Shown here: one piece after another, positions 23,520-34,100 of the stretch
Position numbering within the stretch: position 1 is the stretch's first letter
How the letters are laid out: the number at the start of each line of letters is the position of its first letter
Source: Sternotherus odoratus
Lineage: Eukaryota; Chordata; Testudines; Kinosternidae
Assembly (NCBI GenBank): GCA_032164245.1
Contig: JAVMKO010000005.1
Span: 46,640,193-46,704,192, forward strand
Direction of reading: 5' to 3'
Length of the DNA: 64,000 bases
Translations under genes and position numbers: made by a program
The notes under the pieces: model-generated
The model's input: the letters and a program-made list of their open reading frames with translations, nothing else
Databases searched by the model: none
What the model was told of the DNA's origin: nothing

Positions 23520-25280
23520 TAATGGAAATGTACTAAGCTACACATTGAATAAGAAAAACAGGAGTAGGAAATGGTACATTTAAAATATGGCTGAATTCAC
23601 ACTGATCTCGGAATTTACATGTTTGCCTTTTCATGTTTTTAAGTGGACAGCCTTAAATTTGCAATAATGTAACTTTTTCTGCATTTAATTTCTTGGAGAT
23701 TTTTAAAGAAAAAATTAAAAGGAAGAGAAAAAAGATTGAAAAGGAAAAAACATAGGAAAGAAAAAATCCAGAGATATTCAGAACCCATGGTGATGAGAAT
23801 GATACAAAATCCAGGTAGACAGAGCATCTTGCCAAGCTGGTAAACTCCTTGCTACACAACTACACAAATTTCTCATTGGCTTGTGGTTCTTCTAATAATC
23901 TCCATCCGCTTCACCAGTGAAGCATGGAAGTTCTTGAACTAACCAGTGTACATTTAAATACAGCCCTAATTGTACAGGATATTTGTTCTGTCTTTGTATC
24001 AAAAAACCCATTTTTTTCACTATTTTTGCCACTATTCCTTAAACAAAGCTATGTCCATGCCACCTTTAAAGTTTCAAACTTCTGTCATTTTCCCTATAGT
24101 GTGATCAGATTTTTTTTTTTTTTAACATTTGGTTAAGTGCTTTTTTGTTTTGTTTTGTTTTTTAACTTATACTTTCACAAAACACCAAAGCAGCTGAAGG
24201 GTTTTGGCTTAATTTCCAAAAACCAACAGTCAAACACAAACAAAACAAAAAAAAATCCAACCCTCCCCTTCTTCCCCAACAAACAAACAAACATCACTTC
24301 TAGTTGAAGACCAAACATGGAATATTTCAGTAGAGCTAGTTAAAAATTTTAAATGGAAACTATTTTCCAATGAAAAATGGCTTTTTCATCATAATAGAAA
24401 TTCCCATGGGAAATGTCCTTTTTTGACAATTTTATTTGTTTTGGGGAGCAAGGAGGGAGTAGTGAGTCTCATGAAATAAACTAAACACACAGAAAATTAT
24501 TTTTTTTAAATTTGTTTGGGATTTTTTTTGACAACTCCAAAAATTATGGAGAAAAATGTCAATAAAAACAAAAGTTTTAATTTTGTTGACATTTTTTAAC
24601 AGGAGTAAACACATTTCCTGACCAGCTCTATCTTTTAGCCTGGATGGTATACTTTTCAAATGTTTATTAACATGTGAATCCAGGGGGGTTATAATTATAA
24701 ATGTTGTGTAGTCTTTTCTGTGGTGCTTTCTCATTCACGATGACTGCTATGATGTTGATATTTATTTCTGTTTATAAAGGGCCCCTTCCCTTCTGCCAAG
24801 GTGTGCAAAATGCTGTACAATAATTTTACAATTTCCTTTTAGAACAGTATAATGAAACACATCCTTATAAGACTGCAAAAAGATCAGAAGCCAAATACAT
24901 GGGTGAGCAGGATTCCATACAGAGAAAAGGAAAAGGAAATTAATGGGTACCAATAACCATGCACCTGAATCTTCCCATGGACTGAAGTGGGTGCTGGGTT
25001 AGGTCCAATGAGAAGATTTTTAAGCATTGTTTATAAGGAGGAAGTGACTGAGGAGGACATCAAGGGGGTGAGAATTGTACATCTAAGGCCACACGAGCAA
25101 GGATATAATGACGGAATCCCTGACCTGCAAGTGGCATCTCAGAGCACAAATGCACACTGAGCAGGAGGCAGTTCATAAGTTCATCTGCAATTTCTTCACT
25201 CGTTTCACTCGGTGTCCAGCTCTTTTCCTATCTGAGTGGCACTGGTACAACAACAGGTACCAGTAAAGTGAGTAGGTTTG
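23520..25280. other. Intergenic AT-rich sequence
   Basis: It contains T-runs, a (TTTTG)n stretch near 24145-24165 and an AT-rich repeat at about 24320-24620 related to 19945-20146. No gene is seen. Confidence 0.5.
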
Positions 25281-25445
25281 GAGGCAGCATAGCCTAGTGG
25301 ATAAGGCACTGGACTGGGAGTCAGCATACCTGTCTTCTAATGCTGGCTTTGTCACTGTGGGCACATGATTTCACCTGTTTCCCCTCACATCCTTTGCCTG
25401 CCTTGTCTATTTACATAGTAAGCTCTTTGGGTTACAGACTGTGTT
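25281..25445 (+). mobile_element. MIR-type SINE
   Basis: The tRNA-like head is GGCAGCATAGCCTAGTGG followed by AAGGCACTGGACTGGGAG and TAATGCTGGCTTTGTCAC. A TTTCACCTGTTTCCCC core-end follows. This is the standard amniote MIR arrangement in plus orientation. Confidence 0.75.
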
Positions 25446-25761
25446 GTATTCTGCAGGAGGCAGGGAATTTCAGGTGTCAGGAAAATGCTTTTGTTCGAAT
25501 GTTACATCAACAACATAAAGGTAAAACTAGTTTCAGTGACTTATTCACTCTCTCTAGCTTACTTCCTGTTAGATCCATGCAGTGTCCACAGATTGGCACC
25601 ACACCAGTCTTTTTCACCATGGGTTGGTACACTTAACACAATGGGGCCCCTCTCTCTCTGCCCGTCACCCCCCAGCCAGGGTATGGGCCACCAACTGGTG
25701 TTGGTGTTTCAGTAGCAATTGGTTCCCTTACGGGGTGGAGTTGCTAGCCCCACATCCATGT

Positions 25762-25882
25762 TAAGCCTACAACACCTGGTATTCCCAGGAGGTCTCCCAT
25801 CCAGGTACTAGCCAGGCCTGACCCTACTTAGCTTCTGAGATCAGATGGGATCAGGCATGTTCAGGGTGGTTTAGCTGTATAT
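25762..25882 (-). pseudogene. 5S rRNA pseudogene, full length
   Basis: The reverse complement aligns end to end with vertebrate 5S rRNA. Conserved blocks include ACCACCCTGAAC at the 5' end, GAAGCTAAGTAGGGTC over the box A/intermediate control region, and GGATGGGAGACC over box C. By eye about 15 of 121 positions differ, mostly C-to-T or G-to-A changes, several at CpG sites of the functional gene. This pattern indicates a silent, methylation-decayed copy. A 5S-headed SINE is less likely because the 3' end of 5S is present. Confidence 0.85.
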
Positions 25883-26512
25883 AATAGGGCCCCTACTGTA
25901 CCACAAATAAATTAAAATGAATTAATAACAAGAGTGAATGCTGAGGTTTGTGCCCTTCCACTCAGAAGAAATTGACACTCTTTATTATTTTGATGAACAC
26001 AGATTTAAAAGTTAGCAAATTATACATAATTGAGGGATTTGATTAGTTGCATGTTAAGCTCACTGAAATCAAGCCAGCAGTGGAGACTTGAGTTCAGATC
26101 ATATTTAAACCACCAACAGAAATGCATTTAGTGAACTCATTGCAATCCCTGGTGGATATTTGTCAACATTAGGAAACAATGAAGAGGTACTAGTTAGCCC
26201 ATTTGGCAGTCTTTGCTTAGAGGGACCAAACACTCCCGTGCAGTCCATCCCCTTCAGATAGTTGCCTACAAAGCAGCTGGGATTTACACTGAGTACTGAA
26301 GATCAACAGTCTCAGGCTCTAGTGGACCAGGGGGTGAACGAATGAGACCCACCGCCCAAGGGGCTCCCCAGAGACTGCCCTGTCTCTAGCTCCCACACGT
26401 TCAGCTCCTGGGACTGTCAGCAAAAGCACCTCAGCTGCCATGGTGCTGGTGGTAGATGGTGAGAATGAGCCAGTCTCTTGACTAGCCAAGTCCAGACTAT
26501 GCAAGATGTGTA
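25883..26512. other. Intergenic, nothing recognised
   Basis: No gene, RNA or repeat terminus identified. Confidence 0.5.
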
Positions 26513-27178
26513 CAGTAAACCCTCGATTTAACGGACCTCGATTTAACGGACTTCGGATGCAACGGACAAAATTTCTGAGCAAGCTGATGCATTCCTGATC
26601 CATTTCTGGCGGGCTGGCTGCCGGCTCCCGGCTGCTGCCCGGGTCACGGCAGCGGGTGGGCTGGCTGCCGGCTGCCGCCTGGGTCCAGGCAGCGGGCGGG
26701 CTGGCTCCCGGCTGCCGCCTGGGTCCAGGCAGCGGGCAGGCTGGCTGCCGGCTCCAGCCTGCGGGCGGGCTGGCTCCTGGCTCCCACCCGGGTCCCGCCA
26801 GCGGGCGGGCTGCCGGCTCCCGCCCGAGTCCCGCCAGCAGGCGGGCTGACTGACGGTTTCCGACTGCCGCCCGGGTCCCAGCAGCCGGGACCTGGGCAGG
26901 CTGGCTGACGGGTCCCAGCAGCTGGGCCCTGGGTGGGCTGGCTGACGGGTCCCGGCTGCCGCCCAGGTCCCAGCAGCCGGGACCCAGGCGGGCTGGCTGC
27001 TGGCTCCCGGCTGCCGCCCGGGTCCAGGCAGCGGGCGGGCTGCGGAGCTGCCACCCCGACCCTGTGGCTGGCGGGCTGCTGCTCCGACAGCTCTTTTTTT
27101 TTTTTATTAAATAACGGACTTTTTCATTTAACGGACACCCCCTTCCCCGAATTAGTCCGTTAAATGGAGGTTTTACTG
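26513..27178. mobile_element. Pogo/Tigger-like MITE with an internal GC-rich minisatellite
   Basis: Terminal inverted repeats CAGTAAACCCTCGATTTAAC on the left, near-complementary at the right end, are bounded by TA on both sides (26511-26512, 27179-27180). This is the signature of Tc1/mariner-pogo elements. A second subterminal CGATTTAACGGAC copy lies beside the left end. The interior (about 26600-27060) is a degenerate tandem array around GGGCGGGCTGGCTGCCGGC, followed by a T-run. Confidence 0.8.
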
Positions 27179-27508
27179 TATAGTCCCTTTCATTGTGATC
27201 AGAAACACAGAAGTCCCCAGAGTCAGTATGACATGCTCTCTGAAGCTAGTGCTGCTAAGCTGGTGAGCAGTCACATTCTGCACCAGGTGCAGCTTTTGTG
27301 TAGCCTCCATGGATAGCCCCATTATCTGTGGTTAGCTGGTGCAGTGGACATCCATGTGCCCCCCGCCTCCATTGGTGCCCTTGGTGTCAGTGTATGCTGG
27401 CAACCTTCAAACCAATATTGTCCTAATTTTGTTATGACTGTTTCCAATACAGTCTGAGCAGCCTTTTTTTTTCAGACCTGACACAAAGACAAACAAACAA
27501 AAGACTGT

Positions 27509-27532
27509 TTTATTTCCTTTAGGTGCTTTATT
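27509..27532 (-). promoter_or_regulatory. MYOZ1 poly(A) signals
   Basis: Two AATAAA hexamers on the minus strand, at 27532-27527 and 27514-27509, lie about 350-370 bp past the MYOZ1 stop codon. They define a short 3' UTR, with cleavage expected near 27490-27510. Confidence 0.7.
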
Positions 27533-27880
27533 GATTGTTAACAAGTGACAGGACAGGTTCAATATGGATCAGCCAGGCAACATGCAGTGTCATTAAACAT
27601 AGGCCATAATTTTGTCTTTTCTTGCCTTGGTGGGTACAAAGATAAGCCATCTTTCTTGCTCACTCACTCTTGCTCTTTTTCAGTGCTTTCCCTCTGTCTG
27701 CTTCTGATATGGATGAACACCACAGCAAAGATCAGCTTAGAACCTACTGGGAACTCGTCTGCCCTAAGGACAAAGAGGAGGAAGGATCCCTGGGACTGCA
27801 GGTGCATTTCTCAGCTCCCCACCATAGACTTGCAAGTGTGAGGGGTTGAGAGCAAAGGAAAGGAAAGAAGAGAGTGGGAT

Positions 27881-28112
27881 TTATAGCTCTTCTGTTTCAC
27901 CATCCATCGGCACTTTGATCTCGATGTTGTACTCCGTGGGTTCTCCTGACGCCTGCCAGGGGATTGGGGTCCTGTTGAAGGAGGGTCTAGTGTTGACATC
28001 TTGATTATAGACAATGATGGGCTCTGGCACTAAAGGACCAACATCAAACTCAGGCATCTGGAAGGTCATCAGCTTGCGTGCCTTCTCGTACCCACCATAA
28101 GGCATGGCAGTC
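27881..28112 (-). CDS. MYOZ1: MYOZ1 coding exon 5 (last)
   Basis: Acceptor TTCTAG precedes the exon at 28113-28114. The first base completes an Arg codon begun by AG in exon 4. The exon encodes residues 228-303 with [19 protein letters not shown] and SFNRTPIPW, then the ETEEL terminus and a TAA stop at 27881-27883. The reading frame continues upstream past the exon only by chance. Confidence 0.95.
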
Positions 28113-31100
28113 CTAGAACAGGGTGACAAATGGAGTCCGTAAGCAGCGCATTTGTAAACAATGTGGTTCAGAAAAGAAAAAGTTATTGTCATTCCTAATG
28201 TTTATCAGTGAAGAGTTGAAGGATCTAGTAGAGAGAGAAGAGTCACCCGCTGCAGGAGTTGGAGTTGTTGGAATTGCTCTCCAACAAAATTTACCAAACA
28301 TCAAAAATTAATTCTAACAAACACATACACTTCTCCAGTGCTCTCAGTATTAAAAAGAGTGCTTGCTAGTTCTTTTCCTATAGTTTTCCCCATACTGTTC
28401 TAGCAACACACCAGGCCAACTCTGCCACAGCTGCTAGTGGCTCCATAAACTTATAAAGAGGAGGCTGCATGGTATACTCCCGGGGACATTCTGTGCCAAA
28501 ACTTTTAAAATTCTGCACCAAAAAAAAGAAAAGAATTTTGCACACATTTTAAAATTCTGCAATTTTTGTTAAAATAAAACTACATAATCATGCCAGTTTC
28601 AATTATTTTGGTAATTTATTTCAAAATTCCTGTCAGCAAGTATGTCTGTGATAATACAGATTAGTGGGGTGGTCACCTGCTCCAGCCCTGAAAGGGTTGG
28701 AACATCCCTGCAGATGGCTGTGGCTTGGGAGAGGTAAGGCCCACCTTGCCCAGACACCTGCCCTCTCCCCTCCGAGATCCCAGCTGCAGGGCCCCCTCCT
28801 TGCCCAGACACCTGCCCCCCTACCCTCCCAAAGCCAAGGGATCCAGAGGGGAAAACAGCCTGATGCTTGGTCCCAGACTTGCACGGAGTTTCCGGCATGC
28901 CACCCTCTCCTTCCGTCCAGGCATGCTGGGAACTGCAGCTTTCAAAAACCCTCTAGCTCCCTCTCCCTGCCCACAGCAGTGTCTTCTATGTGTGAGCTGG
29001 GCTCTGCCGGGTCCAGCAGTCACTAGTGGCAACTAGCAACACTGCAGCCTATTTCGGGGGGGGGGGGGGGGGAAATTCTGCGCACATATTAATTTCTGCA
29101 AAATTCTGCATTGTGCAGTGGTGCAGAATTCCCCCAGGTGTAATAGTATAGCAGCTCTACCAAAGATGTAGAGTCAGGTGAGCCCTGGGTTCTAATTCTC
29201 CTTAAGCCTCTGTTTTTCATTCTGTGACTGAAGATTTGTCAACACATACTGCCTCAGCAACATGGATGGAGAATGGGGTGATTAACATCCATAAATGCAC
29301 CGAGAAGCTGCTGCTGTGCTAGAAATATCTGTAATACACTTTTTGCTCACACGAAGGAGCAACAAAGACATGGTTCTTAGCTGCAGTACTGTGGATACTT
29401 GGGACCCAAGTCTAGAAGAGCCATTTTTGCAGCGCCGTAAGGGTGATTATGGTAATACATCCATGGATTCAGACATGACTAAAGATACTGTAGTTACCAG
29501 CTAAACTATGTGTAATGTACTCTTGGGAAGGTGGAATAGAACTAAGGACCTCTGATCCCAGACAAAGCCTTCTAAAGAAGAATCCCCATTTGTTGTCTCT
29601 AGTACTAAAACTTTTCTCCCATTTGTAGGCTTCCAACAATTTTCCCCACAAGAGGCTACAACATGGCATATGTGAAAAACCCACTGGCACTGTTAAAGGC
29701 GCAGTGGCCACATCCAGAATTGTCCGAAAGCTCATGTACCCTGCATTACACCTTCAAGAGGCCTCACCTGTTAAAAGATTTGTAATGGGGGAATTCAGCT
29801 TTTGAACCATACGACAACAAGTCAATGGTGAATTGACTTTTCTCCTGAGGGCTGATGCCCATAGCTCGTTCCCATGGAGAGATATAGGTCTTAAAGACAG
29901 AGACTTTTTTCCCACCTCCTGACTTTTCACCTGGACACAAACAGAGAAGAGAAGAGCATTTTGATCAAGTGAGATTTGCAGAGAACAACTGTATTTCCAT
30001 GTCCTAGGCATCAAAGTTAAAAGCCACTCCGTTTTGTCAGCTGACCCTGTGAGTCGCAAATTAAGAGCTAGGATCTCTGGTAGGGGTGCTCAAACTTTTT
30101 CACAGGATGGACCACATCTTAAGAGAGATTATTTCATGGACCACTTCCTTTCCTATTCACAATCACATAAGTTGGTGTTTCTATTGGGGTGCACCAGTGA
30201 CATGAACAGACCATACAATTACACTCTTGTGGGCTACATTGTCACTGGGCTGCCTGCTTCAGACATTATTTTTCCAAACTCCTAAGAATGGCTAAACAAT
30301 AGCGTAGAGACTTTGTTAGGGTCTCTCTGTGCAAATTCACATCCTGGGGACTACAGAGCTGCACTTTCTGGGGGTTAAACAGTGGCCTGGAAGTCACAAC
30401 TTCTAGGTTCTAGTTCCAGTTCAACCATTGACTTAGTGGGTGACCTTAGACAAGTTACTTTCACTCTCTGTGCCTTAGTTATATTGTGTTATTCCTCCCA
30501 CCATCAGGGTGTCTACTGCAGCTTGCACCGAAAACAGCAGTGTTTATAATGTCAACAACAAAGTCTGAATAACACGGGTTTTCTATTCTTTCTTTTTTTC
30601 CCCCATCATATCCATCTTCTTTTGGCTTGCTTATTTTCTCTCTCATTCAGAACCAGCCTTTAGACCTTGCCAAACCCACAACCCTAAGCCTCCTTGCTTC
30701 AGGGCCTCCCAGAGGGGGGGAAAAAGAGGCAGATTGTCCTGGGCCACCTATTTGAGAAGGCCCGCAGTCCAAGTGGTGTTGCGACCTGGTGAATGAGGTT
30801 ACAGTACCACTCAGGTTTGGCCGGGCTGCTCTTCCATCATGACTGAGGGGAGGTCAGGCCCAATTTGAGTGAGTGGCACTGTGGCCCCTGTGCCAGGTCA
30901 CACCACTGGGAGCAGGACAAAGGAGCCGCCGCTGCAGGGTGAGTGCAAGGCGGGATTACTGTCCAATCCCCCTCCCACTCCCTCTTCCAGGCCTTCCCTG
31001 CAGTGGTAGTTTTTTGAAAGGGTGGGGGGCTTCCATTTCACATTTTGCCCCAGGCCACCAAAAACCTCTTTGTGGTCCTGCCTTGCTTTGAAGGAATTAT

Positions 31101-34100
31101 AAACATAAAGAGGAATCTCAGCGTTCATTTAACACCCTACCCCCATAAGTAAGTTATTTTCTAGCCCTTTTCTTTTTGAAGACCCTGAGGTCAGTAAAAC
31201 AGTTTGGAAGGCAACAGAATTGTAGGGGTGAAAGAAAAAAATAACAGGCTCCACTTCTGCAGCAGGAGCCAGAGGGTTGGCCTACATCCCATCTCAGCCC
31301 CTGCCCGGTCATGTGACAATGACAGACAAGAATCACACATGTTCGCAGAGATGAAGGGGGCCCTGGAACTGCTAAGGCTGGTTCTGATCTAATTCCAAAT
31401 GTGGATTCTTCCTCATTAATTAAGGTTGACATTTTCAAAGCCATCTAAGAGATGGGAATTGGACAGAGCTGTCATCTGTATCCCTTAGGATCAGCCTAAA
31501 TGGCAACATTCTATAGCCAGAGATTGAATTATTATCCAGTATCACCTGTGTAAAGTAATCACAATGAAGAAAGGAAGCTGAGTTGATTTAATACAAGGGA
31601 TTTAGTTCTAGAGGTTTCTGGCCAAAGTAAGTGGAGGATCAAATTAACTAAGGACTAAAGTAGATGAAAAATATTATACACACATCATTAAGGGTCAATA
31701 CAAATATTGAATGGATTTTGATTGCCTCAGCAGAATAGTAATTAGTGATGAGTGACCCTCAAAAGATTTGTTGGTTCAGTTCTGATGCTTATCTGAAAAT
31801 TCTCTGCATTTAGCTGAACTTCTTTCATCCAAAAACAAAGCAAACATATAGGCACATATAGGTAGCAAGTGACATACCAGATCCAACCAATGGTCCAACC
31901 AGACCAGCACTTATCTCTAACAGTGGCCAATGATGGATGTTTCTGAAGAAGGTGTAAAACCTCAAAATGGACAGTATGTAATATAAGCCTATGCTGGACC
32001 AACCTTAGGAGATCAAGGTTTCTTACCAGGTTTTTCACAACTTCTTTGGTTTAGCTAGGACAGATATATTCTGATAGAATTTTGATATTTCTGTGTCTTC
32101 CCAACACTGGGCAGAGGTGAGCAAAACCATGAAACAAAAGTCAAACCAACTTTTCCAAACTTTGAGAAGGAATTGGGTTTGGAAGGGTTCAGCTCACATC
32201 TTTTCTTTTAGCCACACCCAGCCCTAACAATAATAATGGGCCAAATTCTGACATTTACCTCATCTTCACTCTTAGTGTGTAGAGAGATACTTGCCTTTTC
32301 CAGCAGCGTCACTTCCTCCACCATCCTCTCCTCCCCCACTGCCGGCTGTGCCCCCAGCATGATTAGCTTCAGTGCCCCCAGCACCGCCTTTGCTCCCAGG
32401 CTTAGGAGGAGGGGCAGGGGGATAGTGCAGCTTACTAGATCCATACTGCCCTGCAGTTACTCCACCCACCATCCGCCCACCGCTGTGCAAGTAACCATGA
32501 GCTTCTCCTCCGTAATGTCCTCCAACAGATGGGATGAACTTCTGAAAGTGATCCTGGAGTGAGAGAACAAAGGGCAGAAGTTATTGTTACTGGGCATATT
32601 TCATTCATATTTCCCTGGTGTGGAGCTCAAAGTTTGATGCGTCTCCTCCTAGTTCCTACTGGACATCTGTCCATACTTGCAGCATGTAGCATGGAACCTT
32701 CTCTGTATTCAGTATTAGCGAAAATACCTGGCGTTGCTTGGGTCCGTCGGAGATGGGGAGGGGGCAGAGAGCTGAGCGAGTGCGGGGTCCGTTGGAGGGG
32801 GGAGGGGGCAGAGAGCAAACCTGACACCCCCACCTCACCCCCCCGACCAAACCCGACACCCCCACCTCACTTACCCCTCGACCAACCCCGACTCACATTT
32901 TCACCCCCCCCACCCAAACCCAACACCCCCACGTCACCCCCCTACCAACCCCAACACCCCCTGACCAACACCCACACCTCACCCCCCCGCAGACCAAACC
33001 TGACACACCCACCTCACTTTCCCCCCCAACCAAACCCAACACCCCTACCTACCACCACAAACAAACCCAACACCCACACCTCACTTACCCCTCGACCAAC
33101 TCCGACCCCCGTCTTCACCCCCCCAAACAAACCCAACACTACTTACCCCCCCCACCAAACCCAACACCCCCTGACCAACCCCAACACCCACACCTCACCC
33201 CTCACCGACCCCGACACCTTCCCACTCCCCCAGACCAAACCCAACACCCCCGGCTCACTTACCCCCCGACCAAATCCGACACCCCCACCTCACCCCCCCA
33301 ACCAAACCCGACACCCCCACCTCACCTCCCGACCAAACCCGACACCCCTACCTCACTTACCCTCTGACCAAACCCAACTCAGGTCCGTCGGAGGTGGGGA
33401 GGGGGCAGAGAGCTGAGCGAGTGCGGGGTCCGTTGGAGGGGGGAGGGGGCAGAGAGCTGAGCGAATGCAGGGTCCGTTGGAGGGGGTATTATGACATCAT
33501 AACTATGTCACAGAGAACAGCAGCTGCCCAGCTGATGTGAATGGGCTTTAAAGAATTTCACCCCTGGGGGGCGTCAGAGGTGAGATTTGAAAAATTTTCG
33601 ACTCTAACCCTGATTAGGACCCTAAGACCTCTAACTGTACCAAATTTCAAGTCTCTAGCTCAAACGGTGTGGAAGGAGTAAGTGCACATACATACACGCA
33701 TACATACATGCATACACCATTTGACTTTTATATATATAGATAGGAGCAGGCATGGAATAGCAGGGGATGTTGAAGGTCATTTTTTGAGGTGCACTGGAAG
33801 GGCTACTTTAGAGGGCAGGGTGTGGAAGAGCAGGAGATGCTGGAGGGGAGGTATGAGGTACATTAGCAGATCTGTGCAGGTACTCTGAACTAGAACTGCA
33901 GGGGCAGTAGTGAGGTGCACCAGTAGAGCTGGGACGGTGGCAGGACTGGAATAACAGGAGGAGGTACAGGTCAGAAATGGCGTGCACTGGCTGAGCTGAG
34001 GTGGACAGGGCTGGAATAGTAGGGGGTGCTTTGTGGCAGGAATGTGCTAGCATGGCAAGGTAAGGTAAATGAGAACTGAGCCAATAGCCCACTGTTGGGG

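Noticed and set aside
32283..32292. GT donor a few bases downstream of the GC donor of MYOZ1 exon 3
   Set aside because: Use of this GT would join out of frame with an immediate stop in exon 4, whereas the GC donor keeps the frame.
32559..33416. 285-codon plus-strand open frame
   Set aside because: It lies across the C-rich minisatellite and part of MYOZ1 intron 2, consists of Pro/Thr/Asn repeats, and exists because the tandem units lack stops.
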